DNA from: Bacteroidales bacterium UBA1715
GTDB taxonomy: Bacteria > Bacteroidota > Bacteroidia > Bacteroidales > UBA1715
Assembly (NCBI GenBank): GCA_002317135.1
Contig: DCIX01000037.1
Span: 4,971 to 68,970 of the forward strand
Length of the DNA: 64,000 nucleotides
Direction of reading: 5' to 3'
The translations under genes and the position numbers were made by a program. Positions 1 to 9,090 of the stretch are shown one piece after another. How positions within the stretch are numbered: the first letter of the stretch is position 1; each line of letters starts with the position of its first letter. Under the pieces are notes generated by a model, which did no database searches, was not told the origin of the DNA, and saw only the letters and a program-made list of their open reading frames with translations.

Positions 1-2
1 AG

Positions 3-1760
3 ATGAAAATTAGCACAAAAATTACAGCATCTGCTCTTCTACTCTTCTCGTTTGGAGTACAGTCATTTGCACAAACAAATAGTCAAGATTCTGTTTACTA
101 TTGGAAAAATGGAAAAATTCAAAGAACGGGTGCCTGGATTGACGGAACAGAGCAAGGTCAATGGACATATTATGATTCATTAGGAAATAAAATTCAGGAA
201 TCACAATTCCTACGCGGACGCTTGAACGGCAAAAACATTATATATAAAAATGGTGTAAAAGTTCAAGAAGCAACATACGTTTTAAATGAATTATGGGGAC
301 CTTATACCGAATGGAACGAAGACGGCAAGAAAATGTTGGAAGGTTTCTATAAACGAAACAAGCAAGATTCTACTTGGAAATACTACTATCCTTCTGGTCA
401 ACTACGCCGCGAATACTTCTACAAAGGTGATTCTGTTAAACTGATTAGCAACTGTTATATACGCGGCGGATGCACAGTTTCGGGAGGCAATGGTATATTT
501 CAAGAAACATGGCCTAATGGTTCTATAAAAATACAAGGAAACTACAAAGATGGTAACAAAGAAGGAGAATGGGTTTCAAACTTCGAAAATGGTAAACTTC
601 AATCAAAAGGTTGCTACCGAAATGGTGAAAAAGTAGGCAACTGGATTGAATACTATCAAAACGGACAAATCAAAGAAAAAATTGACCGTACTTCTGCTAA
701 ATACAATAGTTACTACGAAAACGGACAAGCAAAAGAAGAAGGTTTCTACCGAAACGAAGAAAAACACGGAACGTGGACAACGTGGAATAGCAATGGAAAA
801 ATCGTTAAGAAAAATGTTTACGAAATAGGCAAATTACAGGGTTTACAAGAAATATGGTCTGAAGATGGTTCTATAAAATTGTCTGAAATTGAATACAAAG
901 ACAATCAGAAAAATGGTAAGGCAATTTGGTGGTTACCAAATGGTAACAAAGATATGGAAGGTTATTTCGTAAACGACCTACAAGATGGTGAATGGATTTA
1001 TTACCGTCAAGACAACGGCAAAGTTGGTAATAACGGAAAATTTGAAAAAGGCGAAAAAACAGGACACTGGGATTGGTACTATGCCGATGGTTCAAAATGG
1101 AAAGAAGGTAACTACGAACACGATAAAAAAATCGGGACATGGACTTTTTACTATGAAAATGGTCAGAAAGAACATGAAGGAAACTTCGAAAACAACTTAG
1201 AACAAGGAGAATTCACACAATGGTTTGAAGATGGTTCTACCATGACCATAGGATATTTCGACAAAGGTCTCATGACAGGCTTATGGACAGGTTGGTACGA
1301 AACAAATCCTAACCAAAAGAAATATGAAGTCAACTACAGAAAAGGTGTAAACCATGGTTCTGCAACATACTGGAACGAGAATGGCAAATTGCAATCAGAA
1401 AAGAATTTCGCCAACGGACAATTACACGGATTATTCAACACCTATTTCGTTAACGGAAAGCTAAACATTTCCGGCCAATACAACCAAGGCAAAATGGACG
1501 GTGCATGGAAATATTATAATGAATCAGGCGTATGTGAACGCGAAATTAATTTCAAAGACGAGCGTCCAAGCGGAAACTGGACAATTCGATACAAAGAAGG
1601 ACCTACAAAAGAAGAATCAACATACAAAAACGGCGAACGCCATGGTAACTACAAAGCCTACACCGTTCGTGGCGAGTTAATCTATTTTGCAAAATACAAA
1701 AAGGGCTTAGTAAAGAAACTAAAAGTTGATAAACGCAATAACGCTTCAACAACACGATAA
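3..1760 (+). CDS. Secreted MORN-repeat protein (MORN_2 / YwqK-like)
   Basis: The protein has 585 residues and begins with a signal peptide (hydrophobic residues about 6-23, ending SFAQ), so it is exported. The rest is a long run of about 22-24-residue repeats of the form YxNGQxKxEGxYxxGxxxGxWxxY, the MORN_2 type seen in YwqK-like proteins. Such repeats form beta-hairpin ladders; the molecular role of large secreted Bacteroidetes versions is not established. The ATG lies two bases from the window edge, so upstream control cannot be seen. It heads a close-packed operon: the next gene starts 3 bases after its stop. Domain call is firm, function unknown. Confidence 0.85.
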   Translation: MKISTKITASALLLFSFGVQSFAQTNSQDSVYYWKNGKIQRTGAWIDGTEQGQWTYYDSLGNKIQESQFLRGRLNGKNIIYKNGVKVQEATYVLNELWGPYTEWNEDGKKMLEGFYKRNKQDSTWKYYYPSGQLRREYFYKGDSVKLISNCYIRGGCTVSGGNGIFQETWPNGSIKIQGNYKDGNKEGEWVSNFENGKLQSKGCYRNGEKVGNWIEYYQNGQIKEKIDRTSAKYNSYYENGQAKEEGFYRNEEKHGTWTTWNSNGKIVKKNVYEIGKLQGLQEIWSEDGSIKLSEIEYKDNQKNGKAIWWLPNGNKDMEGYFVNDLQDGEWIYYRQDNGKVGNNGKFEKGEKTGHWDWYYADGSKWKEGNYEHDKKIGTWTFYYENGQKEHEGNFENNLEQGEFTQWFEDGSTMTIGYFDKGLMTGLWTGWYETNPNQKKYEVNYRKGVNHGSATYWNENGKLQSEKNFANGQLHGLFNTYFVNGKLNISGQYNQGKMDGAWKYYNESGVCEREINFKDERPSGNWTIRYKEGPTKEESTYKNGERHGNYKAYTVRGELIYFAKYKKGLVKKLKVDKRNNASTTR

Positions 1761-1762
1761 AC

Positions 1763-2518
1763 ATGGACAAAACAACGAGCGAACGACTATTAGTCGAACT
1801 TGCGAAAAAAAAGGAATATCAAAAATTATTGGCTTTGGCAACCGATGTTGCCGCCCAATATCCAGACTGGCATATTGCATGGCACTATCTTGGTGTAGCA
1901 AATGGTTTGCTTGGCAGTCACGAAAAAGCTATAACATACTTTATAAAAGCAATGGAAATTAAGCCGAACTCAGAGAAGGCTCTCTACGGTTTGAGCGTTT
2001 CGTTCCATGCTCTAAAAATGCACTCCGAGGCAATTGCTTGCTTATTGAAATACAAAGAATTACGTGGAGATGAATTTAAAATTCTATTTAGCTTAGGTGT
2101 AAATTATTCCGAAATAAACCAAATAGAAAAAGCTATCGAAGCATTCTCTGCTGCACGCAAACTTCGTCCACAAAGCGAAGAATCACTATTTTGCTTAGCA
2201 GACTGCTACCGAATGCTTGAAATGTATCCCAAAGCGATAGAATTATACAAAGAATCGTTGGCACAAAATGCTAAAAATGTTCTTGTAACACACAACACAG
2301 CAGTTTGTTATAAGCAAATAAACGACAACGATAACGCAATTCTGTATTATCAAAAAGCACTTAAATTAGATCCTACATTCTATCATTCGTTACGAAATTT
2401 GGCAGATATCTACATTGAATTGCACAAAGAAGCAGAAGCAAAAGATGTAATTCAACGTGCATTAAAAGAAAGACCAGACAATGCCGAACTAATTGCATTA
2501 TCCGAAAAATTCAAATAG
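1763..2518 (+). CDS. Tetratricopeptide repeat protein
   Basis: A 251-residue soluble protein without signal peptide or membrane segment. It shows about six tandem TPR units, for example around residues 40-75 (WHYLGVANGLLGSHEKAITY), 105-140 (FSLGVNYSEINQIEKAIEAF) and 175-245, with the usual W/L-G-A-P spacing. TPR solenoids bind protein partners; the partner is not evident here. It sits 3 bases after the MORN protein and 1 base before the NAD(P)HX repair gene, so it is almost certainly co-transcribed and perhaps translationally coupled. Confidence 0.85.
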   Translation: MDKTTSERLLVELAKKKEYQKLLALATDVAAQYPDWHIAWHYLGVANGLLGSHEKAITYFIKAMEIKPNSEKALYGLSVSFHALKMHSEAIACLLKYKELRGDEFKILFSLGVNYSEINQIEKAIEAFSAARKLRPQSEESLFCLADCYRMLEMYPKAIELYKESLAQNAKNVLVTHNTAVCYKQINDNDNAILYYQKALKLDPTFYHSLRNLADIYIELHKEAEAKDVIQRALKERPDNAELIALSEKFK

Positions 2519-2519
2519 A

Positions 2520-4010
2520 ATGAAAATACTGAACGCCAAACAATTGCACGAAGCTGACGCCTACACTATTGTTCAACAGAAGATTACGTCTGTTGACTTA
2601 ATGGAGCGTGCAGCAAAAGCATTTGTTGAGTCGTTTATCCCCAAGAACGAAAACATATATATTTTCTGCGGAAACGGCAACAATGGAGGTGACGCATTAG
2701 CAATAGCTCGATTGATTTCGGAAGGATATGATTTAGAGTATTTTGAAATTGAACACATTTTCGTCTATATTATAAAAACATCGGACCATGCAAGTGCGGA
2801 CTTCCGTGTGAATTACGAAAAACTAATCCTTTCTGAAAACGAGAAAATTTCAATCACGCATTTAGATGAATTCCAAAACATTACAATTCCTACAAATGCA
2901 ACTATCGTCGATGGAATTTTTGGTTCAGGATTAAATAGACCAATAAGCGGATTTGTTGCACAATACATTGAATATCTCAATTCATTACCAAATGAACGTA
3001 TTGCGATAGACATTCCTTCTGGTCTTTATGCAGACAAGCCAATAAGCGAAAACGATATTGTTTTTCAAGCAGATGAAACTATTACTTTTCATTCACCGAA
3101 GTTACAATTTCTATTTGCCGAAAACGATAAATATGTTGGAGAACTTACAATAAAAGATATAGATCTTGTCCTCCCCTTTTCCAAACACGAAGCACCAATA
3201 CAGTTTGTTACAGATGTTCACTTAAACAAACGACCACGTTTCGCACATAAAGGAACCTTCGGGCATGCCCTTTTGGTTGCGGGAAGTTATGGCAAAATGG
3301 GTGCTGCAACATTAGGTACAAAAGCTTGCTTGAAAATGGGATGCGGACTGATAACTACACACATTCCTTCCTGCGGTTATGAGATTCTTCAAATTTCAAT
3401 ACCGGAAGCAATGGCAAGTGTTGATGATAACGATAAAATTATATCTAAAATACCTGATACAGAAAAGTATAGTGCTATTGGAATTGGCCCAGGTATCGGT
3501 ACAGAAGAAACAACTGCAACTGCACTTTTGAATTTCCTACAAGAAAACAAAAAGCCATTAGTTCTTGACGCCGATGCACTAAATATACTTTCTACACACG
3601 AAAAAATGTGGCAATATATTCCAGAAAATACAATATTGACGCCACATCCAAAAGAATTTGACAGATTAACACATAATCATACAAATTCATACGACAGATT
3701 TATAACTGCAACAGAATTCGCAAAAGAAAAAAAGTGCATAGTGGTATTAAAAGGCCATTATACTTGTATAGCAAATCCTAACGGAGAAATCTATTTCAAT
3801 AGTACAGGTAATTCCAATATGGCAACAGCAGGAAGTGGCGATGTTTTAACAGGAGTTATTCTCTCACTTTTAGCACAACAGTATAGTCCCAAAGAAGCAG
3901 CTATCAATGGTGTATTTTTACACGGATTAGCAGGAGACGAAGCTTCATGCGACTACAATTTTACTGCACCTGCAAGTAATTTTATACAACATCTAAACAC
4001 CGATTATTAA
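2520..4010 (+). CDS. nnrD/nnrE: Bifunctional NAD(P)H-hydrate epimerase / ADP-dependent dehydratase
   Basis: 496 residues from the ATG at 2520 (an in-frame start further upstream would lie inside the preceding gene). The N-terminal half (about 1-210) is a YjeF_N epimerase domain with the GNGNNGGDAL motif near residues 47-56; the C-terminal half (about 225-490) is the carbohydrate-kinase-like dehydratase with KGHYT and NMATAGSGDVLTG near residues 405-450. Together they repair damaged NADHX/NADPHX: the epimerase interconverts the R and S forms and the dehydratase restores NAD(P)H using ADP. It is the usual fused bacterial form. Spacing of 1 base to each neighbour indicates an operon. Confidence 0.95.
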   Translation: MKILNAKQLHEADAYTIVQQKITSVDLMERAAKAFVESFIPKNENIYIFCGNGNNGGDALAIARLISEGYDLEYFEIEHIFVYIIKTSDHASADFRVNYEKLILSENEKISITHLDEFQNITIPTNATIVDGIFGSGLNRPISGFVAQYIEYLNSLPNERIAIDIPSGLYADKPISENDIVFQADETITFHSPKLQFLFAENDKYVGELTIKDIDLVLPFSKHEAPIQFVTDVHLNKRPRFAHKGTFGHALLVAGSYGKMGAATLGTKACLKMGCGLITTHIPSCGYEILQISIPEAMASVDDNDKIISKIPDTEKYSAIGIGPGIGTEETTATALLNFLQENKKPLVLDADALNILSTHEKMWQYIPENTILTPHPKEFDRLTHNHTNSYDRFITATEFAKEKKCIVVLKGHYTCIANPNGEIYFNSTGNSNMATAGSGDVLTGVILSLLAQQYSPKEAAINGVFLHGLAGDEASCDYNFTAPASNFIQHLNTDY

Positions 4011-4011
4011 T

Positions 4012-4356
4012 ATGTACGACAACGGAAAGCCAATAGAAGAAGTTAAAGAGCATTACGAAGATGCCCCGGAAGGATTACAAAAGTACCTTAACCAACGCAA
4101 CATAATCATAGCACTATGCGTGGCTTTTTTCCTTCTCATTGCATTTTTTGACAGAACGAGCCTAATAGAAAGAAATAAACTGAAAAAAGAGCAAAAAAAA
4201 TTAGTCGAAAAAAGAAGACAATTAAAAGAAGAAATATCTGATACACAAAAACAGATTGATGCTCTCGATAACGATGAATACATAGAGAAAATAGCAAGAG
4301 AACGCTATTTAATGAAAAAAGATAACGAAGATATTTACATAGTAACAGACAAATAA
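4012..4356 (+). CDS. Septum formation initiator family protein (DivIC/FtsB-like)
   Basis: 114 residues: a short cytoplasmic N-terminus, one transmembrane helix (about 29-44, IIIALCVAFFLLIAFF), then a charged coiled coil (about 50-90) and a short C-terminal segment with YIEKIARERYLMKK, the conserved DivIC/FtsB signature. Such bitopic proteins join the FtsL-FtsQ divisome complex at the septum. It lies in the same operon as the NAD(P)HX repair enzyme, 1 base away. Identity as FtsB orthologue rather than another DivIC member is inferred from size and motif. Confidence 0.88.
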   Translation: MYDNGKPIEEVKEHYEDAPEGLQKYLNQRNIIIALCVAFFLLIAFFDRTSLIERNKLKKEQKKLVEKRRQLKEEISDTQKQIDALDNDEYIEKIARERYLMKKDNEDIYIVTDK

Positions 4357-4358
4357 TT

Positions 4359-4865
4359 ATGGAATTTACACACATTCCCCCCCTTGATTTTAACGAAAAT
4401 GCAAGCCGTATCATCGGCCAAGAATACATGTTGGTAACAGCAGGAAACGAACAAAAACATAACTGCCTAACTGCTAGTTGGGGTGGCTTAGGTTTCATGT
4501 GGGGAAAACCTACATCGTGCATTGTTATTCGTCCACAACGATACACAAAAGAATTTCTTGACCGAGAAGAATACTTCACCCTTTGCTTCTTTGACGAAAG
4601 TTACAAACCTATGTTCGCATTTTGTGGATCAAAAAGCGGCCGTGATGTTAATAAGGCACAAGAATGCAAATTGACTCCTTTCGTCACAAAAAATGGCTCT
4701 ATTGCATACAAAGAAGCACGATTAGTTCTCGAATGTAAGAAAATGTATGCAGCTCCATTCGTACAAGAAGGTTTTATAGACAAAAGTCTTCTAAGTAATT
4801 ATACAGCTGGTGATTACCATACACAATACATTGCTGAAATTACAGATTGTTTAATAAAACAATAG
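4359..4865 (+). CDS. Flavin reductase-like, FMN-binding split-barrel protein
   Basis: 168 residues with the flavin-reductase-like fold: an early segment MLVTAGNEQKHNCLTASWGG (about 23-42) and CIVIRPQRYTKEFLD (about 52-66) correspond to the flavin-contacting strands of this family. Family members bind FMN and reduce or use flavins; some are electron donors to other enzymes. The substrate cannot be deduced. It is the last gene of the operon that begins at position 3 and is followed directly by a strong bidirectional terminator. Confidence 0.85.
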   Translation: MEFTHIPPLDFNENASRIIGQEYMLVTAGNEQKHNCLTASWGGLGFMWGKPTSCIVIRPQRYTKEFLDREEYFTLCFFDESYKPMFAFCGSKSGRDVNKAQECKLTPFVTKNGSIAYKEARLVLECKKMYAAPFVQEGFIDKSLLSNYTAGDYHTQYIAEITDCLIKQ

Positions 4866-4886
4866 AGAATTATTGCTATATAATTT

Positions 4887-4911
4887 AAAGGTCAGGAAAA
4901 TCCTGACCTTT
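4887..4911. terminator. Bidirectional intrinsic terminator
   Basis: An 11-bp perfect stem (AAAGGTCAGGA and its reverse complement) with an AAA loop, followed by a T run on the plus strand and preceded by A-rich sequence on the other. It lies between two convergent genes and can serve both. Confidence 0.85.
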
Positions 4912-4917
4912 TTTATG

Positions 4918-5991
4918 TTACAACAAAGCAAAACCTACACATAAAGCAATAATTGCTTTTATCAGTTTTATTCCGACAAATGTTTTGGGAGATTCTGCGA
5001 ATAATGGCAAGCCTCCGTGACCATCTTGTACAATTGCATTTGCCAACAAAACAGCAAATGGTATATGTCCAGAAAGGAATAATGAAATAAAAATAATGTG
5101 TGGTCCAGATTCTGGAATAAGACCGACTAAAACGGCTGCAATTAATATTTGCCATTGATACTGACTTACAATATTTTGCAATTCAACCCACGAATCCACA
5201 AGATGAACTATGGCAATAATACAAGTTGTCCAGCCTAATATTTTCAAAAAATGTTTTTTAATGATATGCTCCCAGAAATGCGTTTGTAAAAAGTGCTCTG
5301 GAACAATTGCTATTATATACGCAACTGCAATAGACAAGCAAACAAATGTCATCGAAAACCAATCTATACGATGCTCATGTTCAACATGTTCCATGCCAGG
5401 AAACACATCGTGACTATGTCCTATCTCTCCTAACACCGACAACACAAATATCAACAATACGCCAAACAACAACATTGCCCGTTGTGAAGACGGATGTACA
5501 ATATGCTCCCTAATAGAAGACACGGCATTATGCTCGTGACCACCATCATCATGCTCGTGTTCGTGTATTTCGAAATGAGATGGTTTGACGGACTTTTCAT
5601 TTCTTTTCCATAGAAAATCAATCAAAAACCCACCAACAACAGCAATTACCACTAAAACAGCAGAAATCTGTAAAGCTGTAGATATATCAAGAGAAAACAA
5701 TAAAAAAGCCTCATCTCCCATTGTAGCAACAAATGTCGCAAACAAAGCACCGAGCGAAACTAAATTATGTGAATATAGCGTCACAACCGTATATGTACCC
5801 AAACAACCAGGAAACAAACCAAACAACACGCCTATCACAACTTGTTTCCAACCACGTTTTTGTATTTTGTTACAAAATGCTCCTTGAGTACGAACATTTA
5901 CATACTCAATAAAAAGCATCATTGCCAATACAAAAAATGTGATGGACAACGAATTTTTCAATATCGAAAACAACACCGCTTGCATTACCAA
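4918..5991 (-). CDS. Putative 10-TM heavy-metal/manganese exporter (ArsP_2-like)
   Basis: A 357-residue polytopic membrane protein with about ten hydrophobic helices in two halves. The halves are joined by a histidine- and acid-rich cytoplasmic loop (about 140-160, HFEIHEHEHDDGGHEH) and another His-rich stretch (about 195-210, GHSHDVFPGMEHVEHEHR). Repeated motifs FPGCLGTYTVV and IPESGPHIIF are typical of the putative metal exporter family (PF11449, also annotated putative manganese transporter). The His-rich loops suggest divalent metal handling; the ion is not proven. Its start overlaps the end of the upstream 154-aa gene by 7 bases, indicating co-transcription. Confidence 0.8.
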   Translation of the reverse strand: MVMQAVLFSILKNSLSITFFVLAMMLFIEYVNVRTQGAFCNKIQKRGWKQVVIGVLFGLFPGCLGTYTVVTLYSHNLVSLGALFATFVATMGDEAFLLFSLDISTALQISAVLVVIAVVGGFLIDFLWKRNEKSVKPSHFEIHEHEHDDGGHEHNAVSSIREHIVHPSSQRAMLLFGVLLIFVLSVLGEIGHSHDVFPGMEHVEHEHRIDWFSMTFVCLSIAVAYIIAIVPEHFLQTHFWEHIIKKHFLKILGWTTCIIAIVHLVDSWVELQNIVSQYQWQILIAAVLVGLIPESGPHIIFISLFLSGHIPFAVLLANAIVQDGHGGLPLFAESPKTFVGIKLIKAIIALCVGFALL

Positions 5992-6449
5992 CCAATGTAT
6001 GGGAACTCACCATAAAAAATGGTCTTACCACCTACAGTTTTTGAATACGAATGTTCTGTTCCATCACAATTGAAATAGATTCGTTTCTTGGTACGCGTAT
6101 CATATTTATAGTAACCTAAACACATATCATCTCTATCGTACCGATATGTTTTTTGTTGCGTTACCTTAGTGTAATTAATCACATTGCCATCCTTATCGTA
6201 ATTGAATGTCTTGCCTGTTTTACTATCCTTTTTTGCATAGCCAATTTCTTTCTTATTACAATCGTAATGAACTGTGACATGTCTTTTTTGATCGTACATA
6301 TCGTAACCAAGACATTTGCCTGACTTATCGTAATAGTATGTTTTACCCTTTTCTAACTGCGAATAGCCACTTTCTTCTTGTGCAAACAAACCGCTCGCAC
6401 CTATAAACAGTGATATTACCACCAAAATAAAATATTTCTTCATTTTCAT
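5985..6449 (-). CDS. Secreted small repeat protein, unknown function
   Basis: 154 residues with a clear signal peptide (about 1-23, ending GLFAQ). The mature part has about five imperfect repeats built on YxYDKxGKCLGYxxYD, each with aromatic-Asp and Gly-Tyr pairs, resembling short beta-hairpin repeats of the YD/WG type. I do not recognise a named family. It is upstream of and overlaps the exporter gene by 7 bases, so the two are probably one transcript; a periplasmic partner of the exporter is possible but not shown. Confidence 0.7.
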   Translation of the reverse strand: MKMKKYFILVVISLFIGASGLFAQEESGYSQLEKGKTYYYDKSGKCLGYDMYDQKRHVTVHYDCNKKEIGYAKKDSKTGKTFNYDKDGNVINYTKVTQQKTYRYDRDDMCLGYYKYDTRTKKRIYFNCDGTEHSYSKTVGGKTIFYGEFPYIGW

Positions 6450-6541
6450 TTTAAATTATACAACAAAGGTATTAAAACGAAGGTAAAACACCATCATATA
6501 TCATTTGATTTTGTATTTTTACAAGCATTTTTACAACAATA

Positions 6542-7720
6542 ATGACAAAAATTCTTCGCATACTGAACCGCTTCAATGTCGGTGGACCAACATACAATGT
6601 TGCCTATCTTACTAAATACATTTCCAACGAATACGAAACAATTTTAGTTGGCGGACAAAAAGAAGATTCCGAAGCCAGTTCAGAATACATCTTACAAAAC
6701 CTACAGATTAATTACACAATCATTCCTGAAATACGAAGAGAAATCAATCTAAAACGAGATTTCCAAGCATTTCGAAAATTGGTACAAATCATACGCGAAG
6801 AAAAACCAGATATTGTACACACACACGCTTCAAAAGCGGGAATGTTAGGACGAGCAGCCGCAATCTATTGTCGAGTTCCATACATATACCACACATTCCA
6901 CGGACATGTGTTCCACTCCTATTTCGGTAAAGCAAAAACGCAATTATTCATTTACATAGAACGATTTTTAGCAAAACGCTCTACGGCCATCATTGCGATT
7001 AGTGAAAAACAAAAACACGAACTTGGCGATATCTACAAAATCTGCAAACCTGAAAAAATAAAAGTTGTGCCTTTAGGATTCGACTTAGCAAGATTTAGCG
7101 AAAACCAAGAAGAAAAACGTAAGCAATTCAGAAACACCTACAATCTTCAAGACGACGAAATCGCAATTGGTATAGTCGGAAGACTTGCAAAAGTTAAAAA
7201 TCATACCTTCTTCATTGATGCGTTTAAGCACTGCTTAGAACAATCAACAAACAAAAAAATCAGAGCATTTATCATCGGAGATGGTGAACTCAAAGAAGAA
7301 TTGCAAAATTATTGCACTACGCAGAATATTGATTATAATACAAATACTGACACAAATTTCAATAAACCTATTGTGTTCACATCGTGGATACAAGCGGTAG
7401 ATATTGCATACGCAGGATTAGATATAGTTGCACTCACCTCATTGAACGAAGGTACTCCGGTAAGCATCATCGAAGCACAAGCTGCAGGAAAACCGATTAT
7501 TTCAACAAATGTTGGCGGCATTTGCGATATTGTAAAAGAAAACGAAACCGCACTTATCTCAGACATTGACTTGAAAACATTCTCACAAAACCTACAAAAA
7601 TTAATAGAAGACGAAAGCTTACGCCGACAAATGAGCGAAGCAAGCAAAGCATTCTCTGGCGAAAGATTTAGCTACCAAAGACTGTGTAGAGATATGGAAA
7701 AAGTGTACAGAGAGCAATGA
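6542..7720 (+). CDS. Glycosyltransferase family 4 protein
   Basis: 392 residues with GT-B architecture. The N-terminal Rossmann half has the glycine-rich acceptor loop (NRFNVGGPTYNV, about 8-19) and PDIVHTHASKAGMLGR (about 84-99). The C-terminal half (about 200-375) has VGRLAKVKNH and the E-x7-E type nucleotide-sugar motif NEGTPVSIIEAQAAGKP (about 301-317), the hallmark of retaining GT4 enzymes. It probably adds a sugar to a surface polysaccharide or glycolipid; donor and acceptor are unknown. It is monocistronic here, between a divergent upstream gene and a convergent amidohydrolase. Confidence 0.92.
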   Translation: MTKILRILNRFNVGGPTYNVAYLTKYISNEYETILVGGQKEDSEASSEYILQNLQINYTIIPEIRREINLKRDFQAFRKLVQIIREEKPDIVHTHASKAGMLGRAAAIYCRVPYIYHTFHGHVFHSYFGKAKTQLFIYIERFLAKRSTAIIAISEKQKHELGDIYKICKPEKIKVVPLGFDLARFSENQEEKRKQFRNTYNLQDDEIAIGIVGRLAKVKNHTFFIDAFKHCLEQSTNKKIRAFIIGDGELKEELQNYCTTQNIDYNTNTDTNFNKPIVFTSWIQAVDIAYAGLDIVALTSLNEGTPVSIIEAQAAGKPIISTNVGGICDIVKENETALISDIDLKTFSQNLQKLIEDESLRRQMSEASKAFSGERFSYQRLCRDMEKVYREQ

Positions 7721-7742
7721 TTAATGATTAATGATTAATGTA

Positions 7743-7765
7743 GTGTCAGGGTTCTACTCTGACAC
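7743..7765. repeat. Palindromic intergenic element
   Basis: A stem of GTGTCAG and CTGACAC encloses a 9-base loop. It is preceded by three copies of a TGATTAA unit (about 7720-7739) and followed by a complementary TCATTAATGA, giving a nested hairpin. It lies in the 111-bp gap between convergent genes and could act as a terminator, although it lacks a long T run. Its inner 15 bases match a second site at 12981 except for two transitions. Confidence 0.5.
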
Positions 7766-7831
7766 GCTAACAAAATCATTAATGACTATAATTAAAAAAA
7801 ATCGTTTAAGGCGTATTTATTTAATGGTTTA

Positions 7832-9085
7832 TCACAATTCCGATTTCATTTTTGCAATAGCCTTATTAGCTTCTTTTACGATATCTTCTTCGCCGTCAAT
7901 ATGGCGATTTTTCATCACAAATTTGCCATTACAAATAACGGAACGAATAGCTTCGCTATTTGCACCATAAATCCAATTACTAACCACATTATTGTTCGGA
8001 CAAAACCCGACATGATTCATATCGACCAACAAACAATCGGCCAAACAACCGACCTCTATCCTTCCTGCTTCTGATAAACCGTACGCCTTAGCCCCCGCTT
8101 CCGTGGCTATCTGTTGGATCTCCTGTTGCGACAAACGGTTATCTCCAGCATTCACATTAGCAATAAGCGCAAGAACTTTCATTTCTTCACGCATATCAAG
8201 ATTATTGTTAGAAGATGCACCATCAGTTCCCAATGCCACAGGAATTCCCGCCTCACGCAAACCAACAACATTCGGTATTCCACTTTGTAACTTTAAGTTT
8301 GAACAAGGATTCACCACTGCCGACGCACCAGAATTTGCAAATAAACGAAAGTCATTCTCTGTAAAATGCACACAATGGGCAGCAATACATTGCTCATTCA
8401 AAGCACCAAGCGAATCAAGATATTCAACAGGCGTACAACTGTGTTCCTGTATGCAATCAGCAACTTCCTTTGCCGTTTCCGATAAATGAATATGCAACTT
8501 ATATTGTTCACTTGTAGCAATAGAAACGCACTTTTGCAAAGTTTTTGCAGTATTAGTATATATTGCGTGTGGCATTACCGCAAGTTGCACTCTATCAGAC
8601 ACTCCCGTATGGTTTTCAAGAAATTTAAAATGATCATTCAATTGCCAATCAGGTGTTAACGCATCGGCAATTGTAACCCCAATGGTTGCTCGTATTCCCA
8701 TTTCCTCCACAACCTTCATTGTTGTTTCACGGAAGTAATACATATCCGAAAAGAAAACCGTCCCAGACTTAATCATTTCCAACACAGCAAGACGACTTCC
8801 TGCTTCTACATAATAGTCGTTCAATTTCGCTTCTATCGGCCATATATAATTATTCAGCCATTCAAATAATGGTTTATCATCGGCATATCCTCGAAACAAT
8901 GTCATTGCAGCGTGACAATGTGCATTGTAGAACGCTGGAAATATTGCAAGTCCATCGCAATCAACAACTTCCGCCCCATCAACATCAGCTTGAGACAACT
9001 CTTCAGAAATTAGCGCAAAACGATTGCCTTTAATTACAACATTCGTTTTCTTTGACTGAAAATATACAGATTTTAATACAATCAT
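7832..9085 (-). CDS. Amidohydrolase, MtaD/SAH-deaminase-like
   Basis: 417 residues of the metal-dependent hydrolase superfamily. Visible metal ligands and motifs: HCHAAMTLFRG (about 57-67), HIHLSE (about 198-203), AAHCVHF (about 236-242) and LGTDGASSNNNLDM (about 283-296). This arrangement fits the 5'-methylthioadenosine / S-adenosylhomocysteine deaminase and chlorohydrolase branch, which removes an amino group from a purine or triazine ring; the exact substrate is inferred. It is the last gene of a three-gene operon behind uvrA, with 5 bases between it and the preceding gene. Confidence 0.88.
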   Translation of the reverse strand: MIVLKSVYFQSKKTNVVIKGNRFALISEELSQADVDGAEVVDCDGLAIFPAFYNAHCHAAMTLFRGYADDKPLFEWLNNYIWPIEAKLNDYYVEAGSRLAVLEMIKSGTVFFSDMYYFRETTMKVVEEMGIRATIGVTIADALTPDWQLNDHFKFLENHTGVSDRVQLAVMPHAIYTNTAKTLQKCVSIATSEQYKLHIHLSETAKEVADCIQEHSCTPVEYLDSLGALNEQCIAAHCVHFTENDFRLFANSGASAVVNPCSNLKLQSGIPNVVGLREAGIPVALGTDGASSNNNLDMREEMKVLALIANVNAGDNRLSQQEIQQIATEAGAKAYGLSEAGRIEVGCLADCLLVDMNHVGFCPNNNVVSNWIYGANSEAIRSVICNGKFVMKNRHIDGEEDIVKEANKAIAKMKSEL

Positions 9086-9090
9086 ACGGC